64,000 nt of DNA from JAPSGB01 sp963775185. Lineage in GTDB: Bacteria; Myxococcota_A; Polyangia; Polyangiales; Polyangiaceae. Location: positions 310,001-374,000 of the forward strand of contig CAVZIE010000027.1 of NCBI GenBank assembly GCA_963775185.1. The letters run 5' to 3'. Below are positions 1 to 9,776 of this stretch, one piece after another. Numbering within the stretch: the stretch's first letter is position 1; the number at the start of each line of letters is the position of its first letter. A model generated the notes under the pieces. It saw only the letters and a list, made by a program, of their open reading frames with translations. It was not told where the DNA came from and searched no databases. Both the position numbers and the translations under genes were made by a program.

Positions 1-3000
1 CTCAGGTCTACGAGGTCCAGCTCGAGGACGTCGACAACGCGGTCGCGCGCTACCGACGCGTGCTCGACGCGGATGTCGAGAACCAGAGCGCCGTGCGTGC
101 GCTCGATCGATTGTTCACGCAGTCCGAGCGCTGGAGCGACCTGGCGGACGTGCTCGCGCGCGAGGCGGAGATCGGCCAGAGCCCCGAGGAGATCCTCGAG
201 TTCAAGTTCCGGCTTGGGCAGGTGTATCAGCTCCGTCTCGGCGATCTCGACAAGGCCATCGAGGCGTACCGCGAGGTCATCAACGCAGCGCCAGAGCACG
301 CCGACACGCTGATGGCGCTCGAGAGCCTGTTCGAGGCCGGTACGAAGCAGCTGGAGATCGCCGAAATCCTCGAGCCGCTGTACCAGTCGACCGCCGAGTG
401 GGAGAAGTTGCTCCGCGTTCGGGAGGCCCAGCTCGCGCACACGCAGGATCCGGAGCAGCGGATCAGCATGTATCACCGCATTGCGGAGGACGCCGAGGAG
501 CGGCTGCTCGACGCCGCGCTCGCGTTCAGCGTCTACGTGCGTGCCATCCGCGAGCGCCCGCTCGACGAGCGGACCGGCGACGAAATCGAGCGCCTCGCCG
601 GCATGATCGACGCTGGCTGGGAGCAGCTCGCAAACGCCTACGCCGACGTACTGTCGATCGAAGGCGTGGAAGCGGCGACCCAGGCGGCGATCGGCAAGCG
701 CCTCGCGCGCGTCTTCGAGGAAGAGCTCGCCGACGTGGCGAAGGCCGAAGAGACGTACCGCTACGTCCTGACTGTCGCGCCGCAAGAGAGCGACGCGCTC
801 GCGAACCTCGATCGCATCTACAGCTCGCTTGAGCAATGGCCGGAGCTCGCCGGCGTGTTGGAGCAGCGCGCGGTCGTCGCAGATGACGCGCAGGACAAGG
901 TCGAGCTGTATTCGCGCCTCGGCCAGGTCTACGAGGAGCAGCTGGGGCAGGTCGACGATGCGATCCGGGCGTACCGGATGATCTTCGACGAGCTCGAGCC
1001 GACGAACGAGGGCGCGATCGCCGCGCTCGGGCGCATCTACGAGCTGAAGGAAGCGTGGACCGACCTCACCGCGGTCTACCAGCGCGAGCTGGACAACGCC
1101 GTTGGCGACGTCCAGGAGGCCGAGATCCGCGCGAAGATGGCGCGGATCGCTTCCGAGCGCCTTGGCCAGGTCGAGGAGGCCATCGAGGGTTGGAAGCGCG
1201 TGCTCGACCTTCGTGGCGAGGATCCCGAGGCGCTCTGGGCGTTGGCGGATCTCTACCAGCGCCAGAGCAAGTGGGCCGAGCTCACGGACGTGCTCGAACG
1301 GCATTTCGACATCGCGGACAGCGACGAGGAGCGCGTGAACATCCTCACGCGGCGCGCGCGCTTGTTCTCCGAGCAGCTCGGACGCGACGACGAGGCCCTG
1401 GAGACGTGGCAGCGCGTTCTCGACATCGATTTCTCGAACATCGCCGCGCTGCGGGCGACGGCGCAGATCTGGCGCACGCGGCAGGATCCGCAGGAGCTGG
1501 TGAGTGCGCTGCACGCGACCATCGACCGGGCGGCGGCGTTGCTTGAAGCCGACGAGCTGAAGGGCATCTACCGCGAGCTCGGCAAGACCTACGGCCAGGT
1601 TCTCGAGCAGCCTTACGACGCGGCCGACGCCTGGCGGCATCTGCTCGAGGTGGATCCGTTCGACTTCGAGGCCATGGACGAGCTGGAGAAGCTCTATCGG
1701 GCCGAGGAGCGCTGGGTCGACGTGATCGGCGTGAAGATGCAGCGCGCGGAAGCGTTGCAGGAGCCGGCGGAGAAGATCCGCGAGCTGCTCGAGGTCACCG
1801 AGATCTGGAAGAAGGACGTCAACGACTACGACCAGGCCACGGCGGCTTTCGAGAAGGTCCTCGAGATCGAGCCCGCGCACGACGACGCGTTCGAAGCGCT
1901 CGAGCGACTGCACTCGGCGGCAGCTCGCTGGGAGCCGCTGATCGAGCTCTACCTGAACCGGTTGGAGACGCGCGAGGAGATCGAGGACAAGAGCGATCTG
2001 CTCCGCCGGATCGCTCGCGTCTTCGAGGAGCACCTGGACGATCAGAACCAGGCCTTCGACGCCTTGGTCAACGCGTTCAGCGAGGACTTCGGCGACGACG
2101 AGAGCGTGCGCTACCTCGAGCGCATGGCCCAGGCGACCGGCCGCTGGGGCGAACTGATCAACACCGCGAACGCGTGGCTGCAGGAGCAGACCGAGAACCG
2201 GGCCAAGATCCAGCTCTGTCTGCGCTTGGGCAAGTGGTACGGCGAGGACCTCGGTCATCCCGAGTACGCGCAGCCCTACTACGCGCAGATCATGCAGATG
2301 GATCCGAACAACGTGCAGGTGCTCCGGCAGATGGCCGCGATCCACCGCATGGGCGCGCAGTGGCAGAAGATGGGCGAGACGCTCACGCGCGCGCTCGACG
2401 TTGCCGTGGCGAACGAGGATCGAAAGGCGATCCTGGTCGACCTCGGCGAGTTGCTCGACAAGCACATGAACCAGAACGACCAGGGGGTCGTCTTCTACAA
2501 GCGTGCCCTCGAGGTCGATTCGTTGTACCTGCCGGCGCTCGAGGCGCTCGAGCGCATCTACGACGAGCGCAGCAATCACCAGGAGCTGGTGGAGATTCTC
2601 GCGGCGAAGGTCCAGGCACTGACCGACTCCGACGTGATCGCGCAACACAAGCTGCGCATGGGCGGCCTGTACGAGACCGCGATCGGCGATTTCGAGCGCG
2701 CCGGCAAGGTGTACCGGGAAGTTCTGGAGCTGGACGGCGGCAACGTGTTCGCGTTGCGCGGGCTCGAGCGAATCTACGAGGCGGTCCAGAACTGGCCCGA
2801 TCTCGTGGATGTTCTCGAGCGTCAGCTCGACGTGGTCGAGACGGAGCGCGAGCGCGTCGAGGTGTTGCTCAAGCTGGCGACGATTCAGGAGGAGCAGTTC
2901 CTCAAGCCGGAGGTGGCGTCCCAGCGCTTGGAGCAGGCTCTCGAGATCGACGTGACGAACGAGCGCGCGTACGTCGCGCTCGAGCGCTGCTACCGCCGGT

Positions 3001-5789
3001 TGAAGCAGTGGCTCGATCTCGTCAGCACCTTCGAGCGCCATATCAGCGAAGCCGCCGACTACCAGGCGAAGATCGACCTCTATGGCCAGATCGCCCAGGT
3101 CTACAGTGACGAGGTCGGTGACACGGATCGCTCGATCGATGCCTACCAGAACATCGTCGATCTCGACGAGGCGAACATCCCGGCGCTCGAAGCGCTCAGC
3201 AAGCTCTACGAGAAGCAGGGCGACGCGGCACGCGCGATCGAATCGATGACGCGAGTCGCCGACCTGACGACCGACGGCGGCCAGCGCGTGGAGATGTACT
3301 TCCGCATCGGCAAGTCACTCGACGAGAAGCTGGGCGATCGCGCTCAGGCGCAGGAGCGGTTCGAGATGGCTCTCGATCTCGATCCGTCGCACCTGCCGTC
3401 GCTCGCGGCGCTGCGGACGATCGCGATCGACGAGAGCGACTGGGATCGTGCGGCCCGGTACCTCGAGCAAGAGCAGATGAACACGCAGGCGCCACGCGCT
3501 CGCGCGAAGCTGCTGGTCGAGTTGGGCAAGCTGCGCGACGAGATGCTCGGGGAGCATGAGCTCGCCGTGCAGGCCTACGAGCTTGCGATGCAGTGCGACG
3601 AGGACTGCGAGGAAGCCGCACTGCCGTTGGTCGAGGAGTACGGACGGACGGAGCGCTGGGCGGAAGCAGAGCCGCTGGCGGAGATGCTCGTCAAGAAGGG
3701 CAAGAACCGCGAGCGGCACGAGCAGCACATGCTCAACAAGCTCCTTGGCAAGGTGCTCGCCGCGCTTGGCAAGGACGAACGCGCGCTGAAGGCCTACCAG
3801 ACGGCGCATCAGCTAGACCTCACGGACCAGGAGACGATCCGGGGCATCGCCGACGTCGCGTTCCGGCTCCAGGATTGGCCGAGCGCGCTGACCAACTACC
3901 AGAAGGTGCTCACCTCGCTTGGCGAGGAGGACGTCGAAGAGCGGACCGACGTCTACTACCGGCTCGGCTGCATCAAGCGCGAGCAGGGACAGGCGAAGCA
4001 GGCCATCAACAATTTCGAGAAGGCGCTGGCGCTCAACACCGAGCATCGTCCGACGCTCGAGGCCCTGGTCGACATCTACGCCAAGTCGAACGACTGGAAG
4101 CAGGTCGCGGCGTACAAGCGCCAGATTCTCGACGGCGTGTTCGACGGCGAGGAGCGTTACACGATCCTCAACGATATCGGCGAGATCTGGAGCGACAAGG
4201 AGAAGAACGCCAACAAGGCGATTGAAGCGCTTGAAGAGGCACTCGACCTCAAGCCGCAGGATCACGTCCTGCTGCACAAGCTACTGCAGCTCTACCAGTC
4301 CGCTGGCGACTGGCAGAAGATGATCGATACGCTGCAGTCGATCGCCGACATCGAGGAGAAGCCCGAGTTCAAGGCCCGGTACTTCTACACGATGGCGCAG
4401 GTGTTCCGCGACAAGCTGCAGGAGATGGATCGGGCCGTCGAGCTCTTCAACGAGGCTCTGGATCTGAACCCGAGCTATCTCGAGGCCTTCGAGCGCATCA
4501 ACAAGATCCTGACCCAGGACAAGAACTGGAAGCAGCTCGAGCGTTCGTACCGCAAGATGATCCATCGCATCGCGGGCAAGGGGAACGCGGATCTCGAGCA
4601 CACGCTCTGGCACCAGCTGGGCCTGATCTATCGTGATCGGCTCGGCCAGATCGACCAGGCGCTCGAGGCGTTCAAGATGTCCTCCACGTTGAAGCCCGAC
4701 GAGTTGGTGGAGCACCAGATCCTCGCCGAGCTGTACGAGACGAGCGAACGCTTCGACGAGGCGATCGAGGAACAGCGCGCGATTCTCGAGACCGATCCGC
4801 TCCGCATCGATCCGTATCGCGCGCTCTATCGCCTCTACCTTCACAAGCACGCCTACGACGAGGCATGGACGTTGGCTGCGGCCATGGCGTTCATGCGCAA
4901 GGCGGACGAGGAGGAGATGCGCTTCTTCGAGGACTACCGCCCGCAGGGAATGCTGCCGGTGAAGGGACGTCTCTCGAACGAGCTGTGGGTGAAGGATCTG
5001 TTCCACCCGAACGAGAACCTGTACATCTCGAAGATCTTCGAGATGATCGCCGGTGCGGCGCTGAAGGCGAAGATCGCGCAGCTGACCGGCCAGGGGAAGC
5101 TTCCGGTTCTCGACAAGCGCTTCAAGCAGGACCCGGCCACGTCGACGGTCACGTTCGCGAAGACGTTCGGGTGGGCGGCGCAGGTGCTGGCGATCCCGAC
5201 CGTGCCGGATCTCTACGTGCGCAACGACGTGCCGGGGTCGGTGGTCGCGGTGCCCGCGATGCCGCCGGCATCGGTGGCGGGACAGACCGTGCTTACCGGG
5301 TTCCAGGCGCAGGAACTCACGTTCATCTGCGGCAAGCACCTCGCGTCCTACCGGCCCGAGCACTACATCCGGAACCTGTTCCCGACGCAGGCCGAGCTCA
5401 CGATCATGTTGTTTGCTGGCGTGATGATCGCCGCGCCGAACACGCCGATGCCGCAGGACGCCGCGGCCCAGATCAGGGCCACAGCGCAGGAACTCGCCAA
5501 GCACATGACGCCCGTCGAGCTCGAAGGGCTGCGCATGGTGGTCAAGCGCTTCATCGAGGAAGGCGCGAAGGCGAACATCAAGCGCTGGAACCAGGCCGTG
5601 GAGCTTACGGCGTGCCGCGCCGGCTTGCTGGTGTGCGGCGATCTGGACATTGCCAAGAAGATCATCGGTGCGGAGTCGCAGCTGCCGGGCGATCTGTCGG
5701 CGGCCGAAAAGATGAAGGATCTCCTTACCTTCAGCGTCAGTGAGCACTACGCCCAGCTGCGCAAGGCGCTGGGCATCGCCGTCGGCTGA
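1..5789 (+). CDS. Giant TPR-repeat protein, 5' end outside the window
   Basis: The reading frame is open from base 3, so the true start lies upstream; about 1,928 residues are visible. Nearly all of it, to about residue 1600, is degenerate TPR-like helical repeats of 34-40 residues with recurring patterns such as GQVYE, A-I-E-A-Y and W-x-x-L-x-x-V-L/Y, consistent with a scaffold. The last 300 or so residues are not repetitive and carry a hydrophobic stretch and the segment GKHLASYRPEHYIRN. No signal peptide can be judged because the N-terminus is missing. Large TPR proteins of this kind are common in myxobacteria and usually have no assigned function. It ends 71 bp before a convergent beta-barrel gene. 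I am sure of the repeat class, not of the role. Confidence 0.85.
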   Translation, partial: QVYEVQLEDVDNAVARYRRVLDADVENQSAVRALDRLFTQSERWSDLADVLAREAEIGQSPEEILEFKFRLGQVYQLRLGDLDKAIEAYREVINAAPEHADTLMALESLFEAGTKQLEIAEILEPLYQSTAEWEKLLRVREAQLAHTQDPEQRISMYHRIAEDAEERLLDAALAFSVYVRAIRERPLDERTGDEIERLAGMIDAGWEQLANAYADVLSIEGVEAATQAAIGKRLARVFEEELADVAKAEETYRYVLTVAPQESDALANLDRIYSSLEQWPELAGVLEQRAVVADDAQDKVELYSRLGQVYEEQLGQVDDAIRAYRMIFDELEPTNEGAIAALGRIYELKEAWTDLTAVYQRELDNAVGDVQEAEIRAKMARIASERLGQVEEAIEGWKRVLDLRGEDPEALWALADLYQRQSKWAELTDVLERHFDIADSDEERVNILTRRARLFSEQLGRDDEALETWQRVLDIDFSNIAALRATAQIWRTRQDPQELVSALHATIDRAAALLEADELKGIYRELGKTYGQVLEQPYDAADAWRHLLEVDPFDFEAMDELEKLYRAEERWVDVIGVKMQRAEALQEPAEKIRELLEVTEIWKKDVNDYDQATAAFEKVLEIEPAHDDAFEALERLHSAAARWEPLIELYLNRLETREEIEDKSDLLRRIARVFEEHLDDQNQAFDALVNAFSEDFGDDESVRYLERMAQATGRWGELINTANAWLQEQTENRAKIQLCLRLGKWYGEDLGHPEYAQPYYAQIMQMDPNNVQVLRQMAAIHRMGAQWQKMGETLTRALDVAVANEDRKAILVDLGELLDKHMNQNDQGVVFYKRALEVDSLYLPALEALERIYDERSNHQELVEILAAKVQALTDSDVIAQHKLRMGGLYETAIGDFERAGKVYREVLELDGGNVFALRGLERIYEAVQNWPDLVDVLERQLDVVETERERVEVLLKLATIQEEQFLKPEVASQRLEQALEIDVTNERAYVALERCYRRLKQWLDLVSTFERHISEAADYQAKIDLYGQIAQVYSDEVGDTDRSIDAYQNIVDLDEANIPALEALSKLYEKQGDAARAIESMTRVADLTTDGGQRVEMYFRIGKSLDEKLGDRAQAQERFEMALDLDPSHLPSLAALRTIAIDESDWDRAARYLEQEQMNTQAPRARAKLLVELGKLRDEMLGEHELAVQAYELAMQCDEDCEEAALPLVEEYGRTERWAEAEPLAEMLVKKGKNRERHEQHMLNKLLGKVLAALGKDERALKAYQTAHQLDLTDQETIRGIADVAFRLQDWPSALTNYQKVLTSLGEEDVEERTDVYYRLGCIKREQGQAKQAINNFEKALALNTEHRPTLEALVDIYAKSNDWKQVAAYKRQILDGVFDGEERYTILNDIGEIWSDKEKNANKAIEALEEALDLKPQDHVLLHKLLQLYQSAGDWQKMIDTLQSIADIEEKPEFKARYFYTMAQVFRDKLQEMDRAVELFNEALDLNPSYLEAFERINKILTQDKNWKQLERSYRKMIHRIAGKGNADLEHTLWHQLGLIYRDRLGQIDQALEAFKMSSTLKPDELVEHQILAELYETSERFDEAIEEQRAILETDPLRIDPYRALYRLYLHKHAYDEAWTLAAAMAFMRKADEEEMRFFEDYRPQGMLPVKGRLSNELWVKDLFHPNENLYISKIFEMIAGAALKAKIAQLTGQGKLPVLDKRFKQDPATSTVTFAKTFGWAAQVLAIPTVPDLYVRNDVPGSVVAVPAMPPASVAGQTVLTGFQAQELTFICGKHLASYRPEHYIRNLFPTQAELTIMLFAGVMIAAPNTPMPQDAAAQIRATAQELAKHMTPVELEGLRMVVKRFIEEGAKANIKRWNQAVELTACRAGLLVCGDLDIAKKIIGAESQLPGDLSAAEKMKDLLTFSVSEHYAQLRKALGIAVG

Positions 5790-5823
5790 CGATCGAGGGG
5801 GCGCGCTGCAGCGGCTCCCGGAT

Positions 5824-5844
5824 GGGGTTGCCGGTGCGGCGCGG
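5824..5844 (+). repeat. Weak copy of the dispersed 20-27 bp GC-rich element
   Basis: It reads GGGTTGCCGGTGCGGCGCGGC and lies 35 bp after the stop of the TPR gene. It resembles the better copies at 13814, 28927, 51558, 55268, 57639 and 57853, with several mismatches. In the sense of the upstream gene it has the same orientation as the copies after the NUDIX and TPR-lipoprotein genes. Confidence 0.3.
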
Positions 5845-5860
5845 CACACGTCGCGGACGG

Positions 5861-6673
5861 CTACTTGCCCGGCACGTCGAAGGTGATGCGCGCGCCGAGG
5901 GAGAATTGCCATGCGGCGGCGGAGCCACCAGCACCGCTCGGCCGGCTACCGTACGTCGTCATTCCCAGGCTCATGAACGGCCCGAGGCCGAGCTTCGAGA
6001 AAGCGTACCAGTCGCCGCCGACGGCGACGCGGACCCACTGGATGCCGGACCATGACGAGCCCCCCTGCGGGACGCCGACGGCGGATTGGCCCTTGTTGTC
6101 CACGTGCATGCTGCGAAAGCCGACTCCAGCCTCGAGCCAGGGATCGAAGCGCACGCCCTGCACCAGGTGGTAGCGCACGAACGGGCCCACCGCGAAGCCG
6201 GTCGACGTGCACGCGGAGCAGTCACTTCCGGAGCCGAAGTGCGCATACTGACCCCACGCGCCAATGACGACCGTGCGGCTCACTCCGTAGCCGAGCTCGA
6301 GACCGAAGCCAGAGCCCGTGCTCATCACGCCGCTCTGGCTCGTCCCATGAGCGAGATCGCCGAATGGCACGACGAGGCCTGCGGAAATCGACGCCGCGAC
6401 GTGGCCGCCCAACGTGTCTAGCGCCGGCGGGACCGGCGGTGCGATCGGCTCGTCGCCGTCCTCCGGCGTCGCCGGAGCGCGCGGCGCCGGAGCGGCCGTC
6501 GCTGTGGAAGCCTGGTCCGTTGTCTCCGCTTGTTCGGCTTGCTCGTCGCCCGTCGACGAGTCCGTGCCGTCGGCGGCGGGCTCGGCGGCGGCCGGTTCGG
6601 CCGGCTGCGCGGCGGCGAGTCGGGGCAACGAGGCCGCGAGCGCCGCGGCGAGCATGACGGGGGACCAACGCAT
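5861..6673 (-). CDS. Secreted outer-membrane beta-barrel-like protein
   Basis: A protein of 270 residues. The start at 6673 gives MRWSPVMLAAALAASLPRLA followed by AAAQP, a clear Sec signal peptide with signal peptidase I site; the longer open frame upstream has no signal peptide. Residues 25-85 are an Ala/Pro/Glu/Thr-rich linker. From residue 88 there are alternating hydrophobic strands (HVAASISAGLVVPFGDLA) and the chain ends in GARITFDVPGK, like small outer-membrane barrel proteins. A pair of cysteines sits in DCSACTS. It is convergent with the TPR gene and divergent from the FHA regulator, with 141 bp between starts. The substrate or partner is unknown. Confidence 0.7.
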   Translation of the reverse strand: MRWSPVMLAAALAASLPRLAAAQPAEPAAAEPAADGTDSSTGDEQAEQAETTDQASTATAAPAPRAPATPEDGDEPIAPPVPPALDTLGGHVAASISAGLVVPFGDLAHGTSQSGVMSTGSGFGLELGYGVSRTVVIGAWGQYAHFGSGSDCSACTSTGFAVGPFVRYHLVQGVRFDPWLEAGVGFRSMHVDNKGQSAVGVPQGGSSWSGIQWVRVAVGGDWYAFSKLGLGPFMSLGMTTYGSRPSGAGGSAAAWQFSLGARITFDVPGK

Positions 6674-6814
6674 GGCCGCCTTGTTACCACCGGCTGGGGG
6701 GTGCGGGGAGCGACTTGTTTCGGCCCGTCGCCCGACGCTGGCGCGGCCGCCGCGTCGCGGGACCGGCCTGAACCGGCGCAACTGCCGCGGCCCGGGTGCC
6801 GATGGACCCAGGTG

Positions 6815-8125
6815 ATGACCGAGACCTTCGATGCGGACGCGCCTTTTTCCTCATCTCTGACCGAGGAGCTCACGATGGAGATCCAGTGGTCGCCGACGCG
6901 CGGCCCGTGGGTGCTCGAAGTCGGCTCGGAGCAGGGCGTGCAGTTCGTCGAGCTGGACCCCGATCAGTGTGTCGTCCTGGGCAGTGGCAAGCTGGCGGAC
7001 CTCCGTATCTGCGACCGTGCCGTGAGTGCACGCCATTGCCAGCTCTCCGCGACGCCGCACGGCCTCGAGCTCACCGATCTCGGGGCGCGCAACGGCGTCT
7101 TCGTGGGCGGTGCACGAATCAAGCATGCGACGCTCCACGGCGAAGGGAGTGGCTTCGTCGTCGGTCGAACCACGGTGTCCGTGCGCTGCCGCGACGCCGC
7201 CGACGCTGCGGGATCGGCGGAGTCGCTGCCGGGTATCGTCGGGAGTTCCGCGCCGATGCGTCGCATGGCGCGCGAAGTGCGGCGACACGCGCGGACGCGC
7301 GCCGCCCTCCTGCTGCAGGGGGAGTCCGGCACCGGCAAGGACGTCGTGGCCAGGGCATTGCACGCGATCTCCAAGCGCCCGGGCGCGTACGTCCCTCTGA
7401 ACGTTGGCGCGATCAACGAGTCGCTCGCCGATGCCGAGCTGTTCGGGCATCGGCGCGGGGCGTTCACCGGCGCTGTCGCGGCGCACGCCGGCGCGTTCGA
7501 GCAGGCACACCGCGGCACGCTGTTCCTCGACGAGGTCGCGGACCTGCCGCCGTCGATCCAGGTCAAGCTCCTCAGGGTAGTGGAGGACGGGCTGGTGCGT
7601 CCGATTGGCGGAACGCAACCGGTAAGCGTGGACGTGCGCATCGTGTCTGCGACCTGGGCGCCCCTTCAGGATCGAGTCGGCCAGGGCCGCTTCCGGGCGG
7701 ACCTGTTCCATCGGCTGTCCGTCGCGACGATCCAGCTTCCGCCGCTGCGCGAGCGTCGGACGGACATCCCGGCCCTCGCGCGGACGATTCTGGACGGGCT
7801 TCGTCCGGAGCTGGGTCCGCGTCGCCTGTCCAGCAGCGCTCTGGCGCGACTGGTGGCGTTCGACTTCCCCGGCAACGTGCGTGAGCTGTCCAGCGTGCTC
7901 TACCGATCGGCCGTCGCTTGCGATGGCGCCGAGATCGGTCCGGAGCACATCCAGATCACCAGCTCGCGACGGCGCGAAGCGCACACCGGGCGGCTGTCGG
8001 CGACCGAGGCCGCGCGCCTCGTGGAGCGACACGCGGGAAACATCACTGCCGCCGCCGCCGCCGCGGGCGTGGCGCGCAGCACGTTTCGATCGTGGCTCGC
8101 CGGCGGGCGCAGCGCCCGGCGCTGA
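6815..8125 (+). CDS. FHA-domain sigma-54-dependent transcriptional activator
   Basis: A protein of 436 residues from the ATG at 6815. Residues 30-115 are an FHA phosphothreonine-binding domain (visible core: VLGSGKLADLRI, SARHCQLS, LTDLGARNGVFV). Residues 145-375 are the sigma-54 AAA+ domain with Walker A GESGTGKD, the sigma-54 contact loop GAFTGA and Walker B TLFLDEVADL, followed by FPGNVRELSS. The C-terminus has a short Fis-like helix-turn-helix (ITAAAAAAGVARSTFRSWLA). Such FHA activators are numerous in myxobacteria and are taken to be switched by Ser/Thr kinases rather than by a receiver domain. The target genes are unknown. An in-frame extension upstream to 6530 overlaps the divergent gene and is rejected. 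Confidence 0.9.
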   Translation: MTETFDADAPFSSSLTEELTMEIQWSPTRGPWVLEVGSEQGVQFVELDPDQCVVLGSGKLADLRICDRAVSARHCQLSATPHGLELTDLGARNGVFVGGARIKHATLHGEGSGFVVGRTTVSVRCRDAADAAGSAESLPGIVGSSAPMRRMAREVRRHARTRAALLLQGESGTGKDVVARALHAISKRPGAYVPLNVGAINESLADAELFGHRRGAFTGAVAAHAGAFEQAHRGTLFLDEVADLPPSIQVKLLRVVEDGLVRPIGGTQPVSVDVRIVSATWAPLQDRVGQGRFRADLFHRLSVATIQLPPLRERRTDIPALARTILDGLRPELGPRRLSSSALARLVAFDFPGNVRELSSVLYRSAVACDGAEIGPEHIQITSSRRREAHTGRLSATEAARLVERHAGNITAAAAAAGVARSTFRSWLAGGRSARR

Positions 8126-8239
8126 GAAGAGGTTTCGCGCCCACCGCGCTGGACGCGCGCCGCGCACGCAGCGCGCTGTCCCAGTCGTCGGTGCCGGATC
8201 CTGGATTCGCGAAGCGTGACGCTTGGCCGTTGTCGAACG

Positions 8240-8596
8240 GGACGGGCCGACGACGTCGAGTTCGTCCAGGTCGGGCGCGGCCCGTCCGGGCGGGCGCGGC
8301 CCGCTTTGGCCGGCCCGCGACCGGAACTGGCCGACGAGCACGAGCCGCCCGTCGGGTCCGCGATCGGATTGGCCATCGACGCCGAGTTCCGCTCGGTCGA
8401 GCACTGCCCGCCCGGTCGGGTCCGCGATCGGACTGGCCGTCGACGCCGAGTTCCGCTCGGTCGAGCACCGCCCGCCCGGTCGGGTCCGCGATCGGACTGG
8501 CCGTCGACGCCGAGTCCGATTGGGTCGGGCTTGCGATCAGAACTGGCCGACGACGCCGAGTCCCTGCTCGGTCGGGCTCGCGATCGGAATAATGCC
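8240..8596 (-). repeat. Decayed tandem array derived from the 3' end of the adjacent PEGA gene
   Basis: On the + strand the core GTCGGG-N2-GCGATCGGA recurs at 8351, 8415 and 8479 (period 64 bp, near-identical), at 8524 (shorter spacing) and at 8571. A more degenerate copy lies near 8315 and a trace near 8240. On the minus strand the 8524-8570 copy is the real gene end, coding GLGVVGQF and its stop. Copies further from the gene read GLGVDGQSDRG, that is, the same end with the stop destroyed. The array fills most of the 411-bp gap between the FHA regulator and the PEGA gene. Confidence 0.75.
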
Positions 8597-9726
8597 GGCA
8601 CGCAGCCCGCCCGGGGGCGTTGCGCCGGTCGACGTCTTCTTCGGTTTGGAGTCGATGAAGTAGTACACGACCGTGCCGACGGCGGCGGCGCCGGCCAAGA
8701 TGAAGCCGACCGTTGCGACGGTCTTCTGCGAGTCGCCCCGGTTGCGGTCGTCTTCGTAGAGCTTGCATGCGCTCGCGTAGTCCGCGCTGGGCGGGTGGCT
8801 ACACAGGCCGGCGGTCGACCGCGGTGGGGTTTCCGATGCGCGCGTGCGCGGTCGATCTGCGAGGCGACGCTGTCGGCGCTGTTGTAGGCGCTCTTGCTGC
8901 CCAGCGCGAAGCCGATGCCGACGCCCAGGCCAACCACGGTGACACCGCCGCCCACCCAGGCGAGCTTGTTGCGCGCCGCCCAATGAATGAACGGCTCGCG
9001 CGGGCCGGACGTGTCCATCGAGATTCCGTTTCCAGGTCCGGTACTGTCGGCGGGCGGAGATGAGTCCATCGGTGGCGGCAGCCCATCGTTGCCCGCTGGT
9101 GGTGGTGTTCCACCGCCCGCTGCGGGCGGCCCCGCCGCCGCCGCTGTTCCACCCGCGAAGCTCAAGGCGACGGTAGTGGCACTGCCGGCGGTAGCGTTGA
9201 CCGTCTGCGAAGCTGTCTTGCCGCCCTTGCGCGCCTCGAGAGTGTGGCTGCCGGGCATCAGATAAATCGGGTCCGCCAGCGGCGCGAAGCCTTCGGACTG
9301 GCCATCGACGAACACCTCGGCGCCCGTCTGATCGACGGACAGTGTTACCTCTTCGGTTCGCGACTTGGCGATGATCAGGCCCCCGTCCGCATCCTTCTTC
9401 TCCGCAGCGGACGCGGCGGTGTTCTCTCGCAGGAACTGCGTGAAGTGCTTGGCGGCATCCGCCTCGTGACCGGAGCGGACTTCGCTCTGCGCGAGGTTCA
9501 GGAGCACGGCCGGGTGCTTCTTCAGCGCATAGGCCTGAAGGAATGCGGCGCGAGCTTCCTCGTAGCGCTTCTGGTCGTAGAACTTCACTCCCTCCTGGAA
9601 CCGCTCCCGCGCCATCTTGATCATCGGATCTTCCTGGGCGAGTGCGACCGAGGGTGCGAGAAGCATCGGTGCGGTCATCGCCGAGGCGCACAGCAGCAGA
9701 GCAAGGGAACGGGCGCGGAATTTCAT
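8537..9726 (-). CDS. TPR/PEGA-domain secreted protein with C-terminal membrane segments, frameshifted
   Basis: The ATG at 9726 has GAGG upstream and gives a signal peptide ending APSVALAQE. Residues 32-125 form a short TPR-like unit (FQEGVKFYDQKRYEEARAAF), and residues 130-190 a PEGA domain (GAEVFVDGQSEGFAPL). A Pro/Gly/Ala-rich linker and a hydrophobic helix (LAWVGGGVTVVGLGVGIGFA) follow. At about 8820-8850 the frame breaks: one base appears to be missing. The conserved tail continues in the next frame, with a second helix (VGFILAGAAAVGTVVYYF), and stops at 8537. Myxobacterial proteins of this TPR-PEGA plan are anchored envelope proteins of unknown role. Read literally, translation runs on into the repeat array and adds Arg/Pro-rich sequence. 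Confidence 0.75.
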
Positions 9727-9776
9727 GAAAAGCCTCGTCGTGACGTCGGTACCCGTGCGGACGCACAGGTCGGTGT

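Noticed and set aside
6674..6814. A sigma-54 promoter before the FHA regulator
   Set aside because: TGGCGCGG near 6737 resembles a -24 box, but no TGC-type -12 box lies at the right spacing.
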